From a virus, in the IMG/VR virus record IMGVR_UViG_3300031920_000103, positions 1 to 64,000 of that record: a stretch of 64,000 nt of DNA; one strand, given 5' to 3'. A program made the position numbers and the translations under genes. The notes below the pieces were generated by a model that was not told the DNA's origin, did no database searches, and worked only from the letters and a program-made list of their open reading frames with translations. Of the stretch, positions 46,556 to 55,496 are shown in pieces. The stretch's first letter is position 1, and each line of letters starts with the position of its first letter.

Positions 46556-46653
46556 TATGAGCGAGCCCCCGTGCCGCGTTGCCAATGGTACGCGGCAAAG
46601 ACGCCAAACGAAACGCCGATCGGAAAACCTATGCAGACGCCTAGGAGTATCAA
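46555..46653 (-). CDS. Tiny membrane protein (32 aa), holin-like candidate
   Basis: TTG overlaps the amidase stop as TTGA. The product is one hydrophobic segment (ILLGVCIGFPIGVSFGVFAA) with a short basic tail. Small one-helix proteins directly behind an endolysin are often holins or antiholins; here this is inference from size, hydrophobicity and coupling. Confidence 0.5.
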   Translation of the reverse strand: MILLGVCIGFPIGVSFGVFAAYHWQRGTGARS

Positions 46654-47465
46654 GCGATCAACTCTTCGATCACGCTGTAGACGTAACCCCAATCGAAAAA
46701 TGGTTTCGATCGCATCCCGCCCGGATCCCAACCGCCCGATCGGTCTGTACGACTTATCGGGGTAACGTCCTCATGCCCCATTAGGCGCGTGCCTAGGTGC
46801 CAACCTTCGGGCCAATCGAGGCGACGTGCAATGTCGCAAGCTAGAAACGCGATCGTGTCGTGCTGCGCCTCTGTGAACTTGAGCCCGTCGCGCATAGGTA
46901 CCGCCCCGATGCGCTTCTTTCCGTTTACCCAAAAGATGCACGGAATCATCTCAACCTGAATGAAACAACTATTCACGGTTTTGGTACCCGGCAATAGCGC
47001 GCGTGGATCCTTTGCGTCAGGGTGCCGCAAGTCCCATTGCTTTAGCACCGCCCTCGACATTGGCTTTTTGGTCGTGAGGTTGATCGCTTTGCGCCAATCA
47101 CTGCGCTCGGCTTTGCGTTGGTCGGAGGTGCCAACGCCGTTCGCTTGCACGTGCTCGTTTGCGATCTGCAAGAGGTCGCCGCCCTCATGCCCCCGCCATC
47201 CGCACAGGTAGTGCGGCCCACCCTGCTTAAAGTAATAATCGGCCCCAATGACCGTAGGGTACAAACCGCGCTTGTGTGCGCGTTCTGGTAGCCCTGAGCC
47301 GGTCGTGTGTACGATCAGCCCGTGCTCGTTGCCCGCCCAATCTCCGGGGCGTGCGCGGTTGCTGTGCATCTTCGGCGCACGGATCGCGTAGATTGACTCC
47401 CCCGGCATTTCGCGCAAGGGGGCCTCGTGTGCGGCTACGGAAAAATGAGCTAGGCGTTTTGGCAT
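46650..47465 (-). CDS. N-acetylmuramoyl-L-alanine amidase (endolysin)
   Basis: A 271-aa Amidase_2/PGRP-like enzyme. HGLIVHTTGSG carries the first zinc His, Glu/Tyr positions follow, and LMGHEDVTPISRTDRSGGWD has the second His and the catalytic-end DPG. Zinc enzymes of this type cut the bond between MurNAc and L-Ala of peptidoglycan. No signal peptide or separate wall-binding domain is seen, so a holin should release it. Confidence 0.85.
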   Translation of the reverse strand: MPKRLAHFSVAAHEAPLREMPGESIYAIRAPKMHSNRARPGDWAGNEHGLIVHTTGSGLPERAHKRGLYPTVIGADYYFKQGGPHYLCGWRGHEGGDLLQIANEHVQANGVGTSDQRKAERSDWRKAINLTTKKPMSRAVLKQWDLRHPDAKDPRALLPGTKTVNSCFIQVEMIPCIFWVNGKKRIGAVPMRDGLKFTEAQHDTIAFLACDIARRLDWPEGWHLGTRLMGHEDVTPISRTDRSGGWDPGGMRSKPFFDWGYVYSVIEELIA

Positions 47466-47477
47466 ACGCCCGAGAGA

Positions 47478-48086
47478 CTAACTTGCGTCAGCCTCTTTGT
47501 CATCTTTGCCCCCGAATAGGGAACCAAGAAAATCTCGCGCATGTTCGTAGCCGCCGCCGGCCGCGATCGCAACGCCAACCGCGCCGGTTAGCAACCCGAC
47601 GCTAAACGATTCGCCCGCCCAAAAGGCTAGGCTAAGTGTGACAACACCCGCCGTCGAAAAGTTTACGATGTAGCCGCCCTTTTTCGTGTCAAAGAATTTG
47701 CTGATCTTAGACGCAAATTTTCGGAATACGAAAACGAGCATGAGCAACACACCGCCGACAAGCGGTAGCCACTCGCGCGATTTGTATTTTGCCCATACCT
47801 CTTTGCCGAACTCGGTTGTGTTTTCCGCCGCCGGATTAACGGCGGCCTCTGCGGCCTCTTCCGCTTCCGGTGCGTCTGGCGTTTTCGTTTCGTCGGTAAC
47901 AGCGGGTGCCGTTCCCGCGTCGTCTGTGCCCGGCGTAGTTGCCTCGGTTGGTGCAACGTCAGCGGGTGCGGCCCCTGCGTCGATCGCGGTGACTTCGGGT
48001 GCCTCGTTTTGTCCGTACGCTGCGACTGTGAATAGCAGACAGACAGAGGCGGCTGCGGCCATAACCATAGGTTTGGTGTTTCTCAT
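47478..48086 (-). CDS. Membrane protein with signal peptide and acidic linker (202 aa)
   Basis: A signal peptide (MVMAAAASVCLLFTVAAYGQ), an acidic Ala/Thr/Pro-rich linker (30-95), then three hydrophobic segments (LPLVGGVLLMLVFVFR, VVTLSLAFWAGE, LLTGAVGVAIAAGGG). Located in the lysis block upstream of the amidase, so a holin or lysis regulator is possible. Not recognised by family. Confidence 0.6.
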   Translation of the reverse strand: MRNTKPMVMAAAASVCLLFTVAAYGQNEAPEVTAIDAGAAPADVAPTEATTPGTDDAGTAPAVTDETKTPDAPEAEEAAEAAVNPAAENTTEFGKEVWAKYKSREWLPLVGGVLLMLVFVFRKFASKISKFFDTKKGGYIVNFSTAGVVTLSLAFWAGESFSVGLLTGAVGVAIAAGGGYEHARDFLGSLFGGKDDKEADAS

Positions 48087-48105
48087 AAGAGTTCCCTTTC
48101 GCGCA

Positions 48106-48624
48106 CTACTCTATCAGCACGGAGTGACCTACGAAACCCACCAAAAGCGCAGCGGCAACACCGGCGACCCCCCACGATAACGAAGTGCCCCAACGCGGTT
48201 TTACCCGCTCTTTCTGGTACTTGAGATCCGTTGCCTCTAGCTCTTTGGTAAGTGTGGTAACTCTTGCATCACCGATCGCCATAGAGGCGGTGAGTGCGCC
48301 AACCGCGATCCGGAGGTCGTCGACTTGTTGCGCTTGCACCTTGAGTTTTAGATCGAGGTTGAAACGAGTTTTTCGCGCGGTGAACAACTCCGCGTCAGCC
48401 GAGTAGAGTTGTTGCACCTCCGCAAGCGTTGGGTACCCGCAAACCTCAAGCCCCGGCTTTACCTTGTACACTTTGCACTCTGGTACCACGTGCGGCCTGT
48501 AGCCCCGGTATACGTCGTCTTCTGCGTGTGCGCTATTCGGCGCTAGGCAGATCAGACCAAACAAGCAAATCAATAACGCGCTGATCGCCCGCGTGCCGCT
48601 CTTCGAGTCTTTTGATATTCGCAT
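48106..48624 (-). CDS. Exported coiled-coil membrane protein (172 aa)
   Basis: Start set at ATG 48624, inside the preceding gene. A signal peptide (ISALLICLFGLICLAPNSAHA), a coiled coil with heptads, and a C-terminal membrane helix (GVAGVAAALLVGFVGHSVL). The overlap with the upstream coiled-coil gene recalls spanin pairs, but no lipobox Cys is present at the cleavage site. Confidence 0.6.
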   Translation of the reverse strand: MRISKDSKSGTRAISALLICLFGLICLAPNSAHAEDDVYRGYRPHVVPECKVYKVKPGLEVCGYPTLAEVQQLYSADAELFTARKTRFNLDLKLKVQAQQVDDLRIAVGALTASMAIGDARVTTLTKELEATDLKYQKERVKPRWGTSLSWGVAGVAAALLVGFVGHSVLIE

Positions 48625-48910
48625 CGATTCCCTCAATCCTTTTCGCGGCCTTGTCGGCGCGCTCTACGGCCTCCTTAGCGGCCTTTTCGTGCGGGGCACG
48701 TTGGGCGTCGGAACGCTCTTGCGCCTCTAAGATCTCAGCCTTGCGCTTCTCGTGGCGCAATTTGGCAAGCTCGCCGCGATTCCTTTTCAGAATCGACGAC
48801 GCAACGAACAAACCGAACAACAAGACCAAGATTGCCACGGGCCAAAGCCACCATTTCGGTTTCCCGTTGTCACCTTTGGTAGATGAGAACACGTTGGCAA
48901 TTTTGTCCAT
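48533..48910 (-). CDS. Membrane-anchored coiled-coil protein, spanin-like (125 aa)
   Basis: One membrane helix (WLWPVAILVLLFGLFVASSI) then a long charged coiled coil. This is the topology of inner-membrane spanins. Its last 92 nt overlap the start of the next exported protein in another frame, as in Rz/Rz1 pairs. Assignment is by topology only. Confidence 0.55.
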   Translation of the reverse strand: MDKIANVFSSTKGDNGKPKWWLWPVAILVLLFGLFVASSILKRNRGELAKLRHEKRKAEILEAQERSDAQRAPHEKAAKEAVERADKAAKRIEGIDANIKRLEERHAGDQRVIDLLVWSDLPSAE

Positions 48911-49290
48911 TAGCTGAAATCCTCGGTTACTGCGCGGCGCATATCAAGCGCGCTTGGTTTGATCACCGGGTACCGCTTGCCGCTCACCAACTCAACCCAA
49001 ACGTCGTAAACGTAATCGCGCGCGGGGTCGACGCCGATCGTGTCGGTTGGCGTCAGGAAGATTTGCGCCTGACCTAGCGTAGCACCCGACTGTGCGAGCA
49101 ATACGGCCTCTGACGCGTTTGCGGAGGTTTTACGCACGAGCGGATCGGTGTCGTCGATCGTTCGCTTGATGGTAAAAAAGATCTTGGCGTCGGTCAGATT
49201 GACTAGGTTTTTGCCCTTGTCCCTGACGGTTAGCAAAAGTGTTTTCGACGAGCCCCGGAGGATCGTCAGAGGTCTGCCTTGAATCGCCAC
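48910..49290 (-). CDS. Probable fibre/baseplate-associated structural protein (126 aa)
   Basis: GTG start. IQGRPLTILRGSSKTLLLTV, LVNLTDAKIFFTIKRT and ARDYVYDVWVELVSGKRYPV form a beta-sandwich layout like BppU N-terminal domains of phage baseplates. Lies at the boundary between structural and lysis genes. Confidence 0.55.
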   Translation of the reverse strand: MAIQGRPLTILRGSSKTLLLTVRDKGKNLVNLTDAKIFFTIKRTIDDTDPLVRKTSANASEAVLLAQSGATLGQAQIFLTPTDTIGVDPARDYVYDVWVELVSGKRYPVIKPSALDMRRAVTEDFS

Positions 49291-49294
49291 GGCG

Positions 49295-49741
49295 CTAACT
49301 ATCGCAGATAATCAACTCGCCTTCTAGCTCTTCCACCTCTTCGATCGTTCCGTCTAACTCGTCGACCGCAACAAGCTCGCCCTCGATGTTTTCGGCAAAC
49401 TCGATCGTGCCGTCTAACTCATCAGAAACGATCAACTCACCGGCCAAATCGTCGACCTCATCGATCGTTCCGTCTAGGATCTCAACCTCCGTCTCTGGCA
49501 ACACGGGTGTCGTGTCGATGTAGAACGCAACCACCGTGTCGCCGCCTTGCGGTGCAAACCCGAGCGTAACGACGCCGGCTGCGGGCGTCGTCTCGGCCCA
49601 CGGGTTGCCTAGGTTGTGCATCTGCAACTGACCGTTGACGTACACCGCAACAGTGCCGGCCGTGTACGGTGTTGGCGTCGTGTAAACTGTGTTCGCGCCG
49701 TCGATCGATCCGATCAAAGGCTCGAATTGTGGCTGTCCCAT
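49295..49741 (-). CDS. Fibre-module protein with acidic repeats (148 aa)
   Basis: N-terminal 80 residues (GSIDGANTVYTTPTPYTAGT, VAVYVNGQLQ) match the small module also found at 49759-49971 and 55497-55796. The C-terminal half is three copies of a Glu/Asp-rich unit (DELDGTIE...EGELI). Likely decorates the virion; function inferred from the shared module. Confidence 0.6.
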   Translation of the reverse strand: MGQPQFEPLIGSIDGANTVYTTPTPYTAGTVAVYVNGQLQMHNLGNPWAETTPAAGVVTLGFAPQGGDTVVAFYIDTTPVLPETEVEILDGTIDEVDDLAGELIVSDELDGTIEFAENIEGELVAVDELDGTIEEVEELEGELIICDS

Positions 49742-49758
49742 TGGCCTAGGCTAGCACG

Positions 49759-49971
49759 CTAAATCGGGCGGTAGTAGACCGTCACAACGTCGCCGATCTG
49801 CGGTGCCGGCGAGACTGTAAAATCCTTGCCGCCAAGCTCGGCCGGTTCCGCGTCTGCGAAACCATTGTTGAACACCACAAGCGATCCGGTCTTGTAGTCC
49901 CGGTTTGTAGTGTACGCGGTGTTCACGCCGTCGATCGTACCGTTGGCGAGTTCTGTGATTGGGTTAGCCAT
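49759..49971 (-). CDS. Small fibre-module protein (70 aa)
   Basis: A single copy of the module GTIDGVNTAYTTNRDYKTGS, LVVFNNG, VVTVYYRP. Sequence relative of the N-terminal part of its neighbour at 49295-49741 and of 55497-55796, suggesting duplication. Confidence 0.6.
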   Translation of the reverse strand: MANPITELANGTIDGVNTAYTTNRDYKTGSLVVFNNGFADAEPAELGGKDFTVSPAPQIGDVVTVYYRPI

Positions 49972-50313
49972 TTACCACCAAAATCCAACTACCATCGACA
50001 ACGCAACAACCGCAAGCAACGCGCCGGCAAGCATCAAACGCTTTTGCAACGAGCGCGCTTTAAACGCGGCTTTTGCGCTAGGGATGCCGGGGTCAGTCGT
50101 TTCTTTGTCGTATGGCTTGACGAACCAATGCGTAAGTAAAACACCGAACACCGCAGCGACGGCAAACGGTAGCCACCGCATCGAGTACGCCCACTCTCGG
50201 ATCACTTCGCTGTACGTGTTGCCGCGCGTGTCGTCTAGCGCTAAGTAAATGTCGAATCCGCCAAGCGCAAAAAACGCTACGAAAACAAACATTGCCGCCG
50301 CTCGTTTGCTCAC
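49972..50313 (-). CDS. Three-helix membrane protein (113 aa), holin candidate
   Basis: GTG overlaps the upstream stop (GTGA). Three membrane segments: MFVFVAFFALGGFDIYLAL, LPFAVAAVFGVLLTHWF and LMLAGALLAVVALSMVVGFW, with a basic loop. Class I holins have this topology. It lies 3 kb upstream of the amidase in the same transcription direction. Confidence 0.55.
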   Translation of the reverse strand: MSKRAAAMFVFVAFFALGGFDIYLALDDTRGNTYSEVIREWAYSMRWLPFAVAAVFGVLLTHWFVKPYDKETTDPGIPSAKAAFKARSLQKRLMLAGALLAVVALSMVVGFWW

Positions 50314-50453
50314 TCGCCCTCGCCCTGCTCTTCGCGTTTTTTGCGTGCGAGTTCTTGCCAATCAACTTCGGGCGGTAGCTTGTGCTTGTTGATCGGTGCG
50401 GTTTCCTCGCCGTTTACGAGAACCTTTTTGTCGCCGTTGTTATTCGTAGGCAA
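50310..50453 (-). CDS. Small charged protein (47 aa)
   Basis: TTG start overlapping the end of the upstream gene; coupled to the membrane protein downstream by GTGA. Hydrophilic with an acidic/basic C-terminus (LARKKREEQGEGE). Not recognised. Confidence 0.45.
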   Translation of the reverse strand: MPTNNNGDKKVLVNGEETAPINKHKLPPEVDWQELARKKREEQGEGE

Positions 50454-50916
50454 AAGTTGATACCCCAAGTTTAAGATCGGTTGCGCCGACAGATTCGTAA
50501 ATCGTGCGAATGTACAAGCCTGCGTAAACCACCATAGTCGAGTCAACGCGGAACTCTTGCCGCTCTGTTGATCGCGGGTTGACGTACTCGGTTACGACGT
50601 ACTTTTTAAGCTCTAGCACGTCGACACCAACGGTCAGCCCGTAGGTCGCAAACAGTCCTAGCGCGTCGTCTTTGTCTACTACGGCCTCCTCGATGTAATC
50701 ACCGATCGCCGCGTTAGCGTCGAGCACTTGGTACCAACCGCCGCGCAACTCGCGCTCGGTCGTTACGGGTATGTCGAAAATGTTTGTAGCACCGGCCGTG
50801 ATCGAGTAGAGGTTTCCCCTCCACTTGGGATGCAATCCCCCGGTGTCCTCGAAACCGGAGACAACGATCGGCTGACCCTTGGCGTTAGTCGGCTGTGTTT
50901 TTAGGTTCAAGCTCAT
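50440..50916 (-). CDS. Virion structural protein, unassigned (158 aa)
   Basis: Beta-rich, soluble and located in the fibre block; start coupled to the upstream stop (ATGA). No specific family recognised. Confidence 0.55.
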   Translation of the reverse strand: MSLNLKTQPTNAKGQPIVVSGFEDTGGLHPKWRGNLYSITAGATNIFDIPVTTERELRGGWYQVLDANAAIGDYIEEAVVDKDDALGLFATYGLTVGVDVLELKKYVVTEYVNPRSTERQEFRVDSTMVVYAGLYIRTIYESVGATDLKLGVSTFAYE

Positions 50917-51914
50917 GGCGTGTCCTCAACCCCAAAGTGTGCATACGCGCGCATCTCGGAGATAACAGATAGGTCGTCACGGACAACAATCTCTAAAACT
51001 GCGTCGTCGGTAACTACCACGGAAGCGTTGCCCGGCTTTACCATGAACCCGACAAGCAATTTGTTATCCGCAAAGTTGAACGACTCTTGCGGGTGGTACT
51101 GCCCGAAAAGTTGTTGGTTGTTCTTTGTCACGAACCGCCACAACACCTCGCCAGTTGAGATTTTCTTGTGCCGCATGATCAGCCCCTTACCGAGCCCGGC
51201 AACAACGTTCGCAAAAGCGGTGCTAGTCCACCCGCTATCGGGTGCGGTGATCATAAGTACCGCCATGGTTAGGTGGTACGCCTTGCTCGCGGGTGCCGCT
51301 AGGCGGAATCGATACGGCCCGCCTCCCGTTGCCGTAACCAACTTGATGTCGTCGAGAAAGTAATGCTGACCCGCTGCGTTGCCGTAGCGGATCCTTAGTT
51401 TCTGCACGTTGCCGGTCAGCCCAAAGTCTGCGATCGGGATCGAGATCTGTTGCCACACACCTAGATCCATATTCGGCGCGTACTGGTCTAGGCGAAGCTG
51501 CACACCTACGACAGCGTTTGTGGCGTCTTGCCAACGGATTTGCATACGCGACGACGCCGGGAACGATTGCGGGTTTACCCAAACCTTTACCTCGTCGTAC
51601 AGCGTCGCAACGTCGATCATAGATCCGTTGTCGAAAAGTGTTTTGTCGTTTTGCGCCGTCGATCCTGTGTCCCACCCGTTTGTGCCGTTACGATTTGCGC
51701 CGGCTGTTTCGGATCCCGTGCCCGAAACAGCCCAGTCTGCGCCAGTGTCCCCCGCGCCGCCGCCGTTCCACAAAACAACCGCAGCGCCAGACGCCACGCC
51801 GTCTACGTTCATAAGCTCGGATCCGTCGTCGGTGCGGGCGAATGGTTCAACGCTCAGAACTAGCTCACGGTCTGCCGTTACTTGGTTCCCGTTTGCGTCT
51901 TTGTTTATAGCCAT
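50913..51914 (-). CDS. Tail-fibre-region protein with carbohydrate-binding-like domain (333 aa)
   Basis: The middle (LYDEVKVWVNPQSFPASSRM, WQQISIPIADFG, LRIRYGNAAGQHYFLDDIKL) has the jelly-roll layout of carbohydrate-binding modules. A receptor-binding or fibre role fits its place among fibre genes. No catalytic motif. Confidence 0.6.
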   Translation of the reverse strand: MAINKDANGNQVTADRELVLSVEPFARTDDGSELMNVDGVASGAAVVLWNGGGAGDTGADWAVSGTGSETAGANRNGTNGWDTGSTAQNDKTLFDNGSMIDVATLYDEVKVWVNPQSFPASSRMQIRWQDATNAVVGVQLRLDQYAPNMDLGVWQQISIPIADFGLTGNVQKLRIRYGNAAGQHYFLDDIKLVTATGGGPYRFRLAAPASKAYHLTMAVLMITAPDSGWTSTAFANVVAGLGKGLIMRHKKISTGEVLWRFVTKNNQQLFGQYHPQESFNFADNKLLVGFMVKPGNASVVVTDDAVLEIVVRDDLSVISEMRAYAHFGVEDTP

Positions 51915-52774
51915 TAGGTTGTTTCCTCGAATCCCTTAACGACCGCATCGATTTCTAACGAGCCACCCGACAACCTTATTCTGCGCACAATAATTTTCTC
52001 CGTGCCTGTGCCCACCATGACTGTACCGTCGCGAGCCTTAAAAGTATCCGGCGAAATCTGATTAGAGAATCCCGCTACATACTCGCGAGAAACAAGGTGC
52101 TCGCTTCCGTTGTCGTAAACGATGTCGATGCGTGAACCGTTCTCGGTGGAGTCACCTTCGGATCCGCCAATCAAGGTCAGCAAAGTAAAGGTGCTTCCGA
52201 CCGCGATTATGTAATCAGTATCGTGCGGCGTTATCCCCGCTGTGATTATTAGCGGAGTGTCCGCAGAAATCTGTATTGCGGTTGCTCCGGGCGGCGGCTG
52301 TGCCTCGACTATCGACACCTTGCCCGACACGTCGAGGCGCTTTTTTCCGTCAATAAGATCGTGTGTGATCGTAGCGTCGTCAACACCATCGGTGATGTAG
52401 ACCTTGCCAACAATTTCGGTGCCGGCACCGAGACCGATCGGGTCGGTGATCTTCTTAATTCCGTCAGTGTCTTTGATCGAGTCTAGTACCGCGTCGATCG
52501 TTGTCAGCCTTCCGTCAGCCGCTAGTAGCGTTGCCTCTGTTGCGCGTGTGCTAAGCGCAACGTCTAGGTTTGAGGTGTCCGCGTCGATCGTTGTCAGCAA
52601 CGCGACCGACGAGTTTGTGTCGACTAGGATTGCGTCTAGTGCCGTGTCGATCGTTGCAAGTTTTGCGTCGAGCGCTTGTAGCGTTGCCTCGGTGCCTAGG
52701 TCGACGGTTGCGCCCGCCGTGTTGAGGGATTTAAAACCCTCGTTGTCTACCTCGACTAAATTAAAACCGCTCAT
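51914..52774 (-). CDS. Fibre-type protein with coiled repeats (286 aa)
   Basis: ATG fixed by ATGA overlap. Residues 20-100 are imperfect repeats (LGTEATLQALDAKLATIDTA, ATEATLLAADGRLTTIDAVL) typical of trimeric fibre stalks; the C-terminus is beta-rich. A common design in phage fibres. Confidence 0.65.
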   Translation of the reverse strand: MSGFNLVEVDNEGFKSLNTAGATVDLGTEATLQALDAKLATIDTALDAILVDTNSSVALLTTIDADTSNLDVALSTRATEATLLAADGRLTTIDAVLDSIKDTDGIKKITDPIGLGAGTEIVGKVYITDGVDDATITHDLIDGKKRLDVSGKVSIVEAQPPPGATAIQISADTPLIITAGITPHDTDYIIAVGSTFTLLTLIGGSEGDSTENGSRIDIVYDNGSEHLVSREYVAGFSNQISPDTFKARDGTVMVGTGTEKIIVRRIRLSGGSLEIDAVVKGFEETT

Positions 52775-53229
52775 GTCAGCACCCAATCCGTCGATGCGAC
52801 TTTGCCGCCCGATCGCGTGATCGTTTTCGTTAGCGTTTCGACAAGAGTTCCCGCAACGTCGTATGCCTTTTCTACGATCACAGAAACTTTGCCGAATGCC
52901 CGCGTTATATTCGTTTCACGAATTTTTACGGTCTTGCCGTTGTCGGTCCACAAAATAACGTCGGTGATATTGTCGCCCGATCTTATGACCTCTTCCCACG
53001 CTGTCTCGGCCGGTACGTGCACTAGCTGATCGAGGTCGCGGTGCCCGCCCTCACTTAGCCCTGAGCCGGTCGTCAGACTCTTTACGCCGGTCGAGAGCTT
53101 TACGACTAGATCGTCGCTGACAAAACGCACCGCGCCGTCGACGGTTGGGGGACCGTCAGCGGTGCGATCTTCGTACTGGGTTTCCTCTTCGAGCGAGGCC
53201 CCCGGTGTTCTGTCTGGGGTGATTCCCAT
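52771..53229 (-). CDS. Structural protein, unassigned (152 aa)
   Basis: Beta-rich (VKSLTTGSGLSEGGHRDLDQ, VSVIVEKAYDVAGTLVETL). Coupled to the fibre gene downstream. Not recognised. Confidence 0.55.
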   Translation of the reverse strand: MGITPDRTPGASLEEETQYEDRTADGPPTVDGAVRFVSDDLVVKLSTGVKSLTTGSGLSEGGHRDLDQLVHVPAETAWEEVIRSGDNITDVILWTDNGKTVKIRETNITRAFGKVSVIVEKAYDVAGTLVETLTKTITRSGGKVASTDWVLT

Positions 53230-53796
53230 TTACTTTTTCGTGCGTTTTGCGGCTGCGGCTATCTTAGCGAATCGCTCTTTGTCTGCGGGTGTTTTCTTTG
53301 CGGCCTTTTTCTTGGCGGGTTTCTTTGCAGGCTTTGCCGGCGTTTTCTTTTTGGCGTCTTTTGCCTCTTCGGCTGCTTTGGCTTCTGCTTCTTTTTCAAG
53401 CTCCGCACGGCGCACAGCTTTAGAAATCGCGAGGTCTCCTTTTTTGATCGCGGTGTCGCGCTGCTTTTCGAGCAACGAGATCTGACCCTCGCAGCGTAGC
53501 TTGCTGTTGATCTGATTTTTTGCGTTGTCGAGACACATCGTTTGGAATTGCGCGATCATGTTTTTCGCGTAGACGCGCGCAACGTTAGATTCGCTCGGAG
53601 ACATTTCGGTGTCGGCTGCAATGCGCTCCTCGATGCGCGCGGCAAAGTTCGGCATTTGCTTACCCATTTGCGCGAGTGCTTGCGCCGCGCCATCGTGCTC
53701 GTGCGATTCTCGCTTAGACGTAGCGGCAAGCTCGATCGCATCCCTTGCCTGCTCGTCGTAAACGCCCTTAATTATTTCTGCTTTTTCGTATCCCAT
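53230..53796 (-). CDS. Coiled-coil protein with Lys/Ala/Pro tail (188 aa)
   Basis: Helical N-terminal 145 residues, then KKKTPAKPAKKPAKKKAAKK, a histone-H1-like tail that may bind DNA or acidic surfaces. Starts just after a strong terminator, so it needs its own promoter or read-through. Function unknown. Confidence 0.6.
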   Translation of the reverse strand: MGYEKAEIIKGVYDEQARDAIELAATSKRESHEHDGAAQALAQMGKQMPNFAARIEERIAADTEMSPSESNVARVYAKNMIAQFQTMCLDNAKNQINSKLRCEGQISLLEKQRDTAIKKGDLAISKAVRRAELEKEAEAKAAEEAKDAKKKTPAKPAKKPAKKKAAKKTPADKERFAKIAAAAKRTKK

Positions 53797-53816
53797 CGAG
53801 GTGGATCCTAAACTAA

Positions 53817-53846
53817 AAAGGGCACCTCTGGGAAGAGGTGCCCTTT
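53817..53846 (-). terminator. Strong rho-independent terminator
   Basis: A perfect 12-bp stem (aaagggcacctc / gaggtgcccttt) with a 6-nt loop followed by TTTTT on the minus strand. It lies between the structural genes at 53868-55454 and 53230-53796. Confidence 0.88.
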
Positions 53847-53867
53847 GTCAGTGATTAGGCTAGGCTA

Positions 53868-55454
53868 TTAGACCCAACTGATCACGCAAATGACATCGCC
53901 AACTTTCAGTTTCTTCTCGAATTTTAGTTGGCCAAGTGCCAATGAGGTTCCGGGGTACACGTCCAAGTTCGCGGCAGCGTCTACACCGTTTACTTGGAAC
54001 ACGCCGTTCAGGTAAATATCGTAGTCTGTGACGAACGTTCCGCCGCTTAGATCGCCAAGTGAGGCGCTCAAGTTTAAGTCGGATAGTGAAACGTCTGTGT
54101 CGGCTGCGGCTGCGACGGTGACGATCGAGTGTACCTTTGTGCGGGCAGCGGCAGACGCGTTCGCCTGCGTGATCGCGTTGAGTAGTGACACCTCGCCAAA
54201 CTCAACCTCGAATGCGTCCCACTCTGCGGTTGTTTCCGAGAGCTTGATTCCGCCCGTCTGTGCCCACGTAGAGCCAGCTTGGTTTACATCGTCAAGTAGC
54301 ATCTCGTTTGCTGCAACGAGATTCAGGTCAGCCGCGCCGCCCGATGCAACAGTGAGTGCGCCGCCCGAGTCGATCTGATTTGCCGTTACGCCAACGTTGA
54401 TCGTCGTACCGGCTACGCCGGTGTCAAAGCTCGCGCCATTGTCGAAATCGTTTACGATCGCGTCAACGCGGAAGGTGTCAACCGCAGCCTCTACGGCAAG
54501 CTCTGTCGTGCCGCCTGTGCTCCCTTCGGTAGCAACAAACAAAGGGGCGTTCGCGAGATCACGAATCGACCAATCAATACCGGCAGCCAGATCCAGAATT
54601 GCGTTTGTCGTAAGCTCGACAGGCGTTGCGCCTTGGTTGTCGTAACCGGCCTGACGAGTAACCGTGGTGCCGGCGGGAACGTCGATGTTCGCGCCGCCGA
54701 GAAAGTCAGCCTCGTTTAGATCTTCCAAACGAACACGCTCGACGTAGCAGTAATCGTAGTTAACCCCGTTCATTGCGCCAGCGGTGATCGCAACTAGATC
54801 GTTGCCGGTTGCGTTGAGCTTAACGAACGAAATTTGTACGCGGTCAGAAACCGCATCAAGGATCGTGTCGCCATCGGCAAGACCTAGCTCGCCTTGCATC
54901 AAGCCGTAGATCTTATCGCCGGCGTCGAGGATAGGATCGCGCGTTGCCGCGTTGACAATTTCGACGAGGTTCTTTGGGCTGATCGCAGTTGTGCCGGCAA
55001 CCTCGACTAGACTTGCGGTGCCCATCGTGGCACCGGTAGAGACAACGGTGCCTAGCGTGGTCGCAACAACCGCAGCGATCAAGTTTCCGGGAAGCTCGCC
55101 AATTCCGAGAATGTCTACGATGTCGCCGGGTGCGGCGATCGCGATCGAGTTGAGTCCCCAGTAGCACCGCAGAACTCGCTTTTTCTCAAGCGCGTGCAGT
55201 CCGGTGTTGAGGTCGTTTACGCCGCGTTGCGCGCCAGCCTCAAGCGTTGCGGGGGTGTTTAGATCGATAAACCAATCACCAGCCTGACCATCAAAAAGGT
55301 TTGATACCTGCGAGCGGAGATTGTTTAGATCGTCCTCAAGGCTCGCGGGGTTGGTCTCGTGGTTTGCCTCACTAGGGGCAACCGTGTCGTCGTAATTCGC
55401 GACCGGAAAAGTTTGGCGGATTTGAGTTTCTTGATCTAGTAACGTGATAGCCAT
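53868..55454 (-). CDS. Abundant-type virion structural protein (528 aa)
   Basis: Ala/Thr/Val-rich and beta-rich throughout, with NTPASLEDDLNNLRSQVSNL near residue 35, a segment I associate with large-phage fibre/capsid-decoration proteins. A strong terminator follows. It may be a major fibre or decoration protein; I cannot assign it further. Confidence 0.6.
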   Translation of the reverse strand: MAITLLDQETQIRQTFPVANYDDTVAPSEANHETNPASLEDDLNNLRSQVSNLFDGQAGDWFIDLNTPATLEAGAQRGVNDLNTGLHALEKKRVLRCYWGLNSIAIAAPGDIVDILGIGELPGNLIAAVVATTLGTVVSTGATMGTASLVEVAGTTAISPKNLVEIVNAATRDPILDAGDKIYGLMQGELGLADGDTILDAVSDRVQISFVKLNATGNDLVAITAGAMNGVNYDYCYVERVRLEDLNEADFLGGANIDVPAGTTVTRQAGYDNQGATPVELTTNAILDLAAGIDWSIRDLANAPLFVATEGSTGGTTELAVEAAVDTFRVDAIVNDFDNGASFDTGVAGTTINVGVTANQIDSGGALTVASGGAADLNLVAANEMLLDDVNQAGSTWAQTGGIKLSETTAEWDAFEVEFGEVSLLNAITQANASAAARTKVHSIVTVAAAADTDVSLSDLNLSASLGDLSGGTFVTDYDIYLNGVFQVNGVDAAANLDVYPGTSLALGQLKFEKKLKVGDVICVISWV

Positions 55455-55496
55455 GGCTGCGTGTTCCCCTAATGCGTTTCGTTGTGTTTGTAACGA

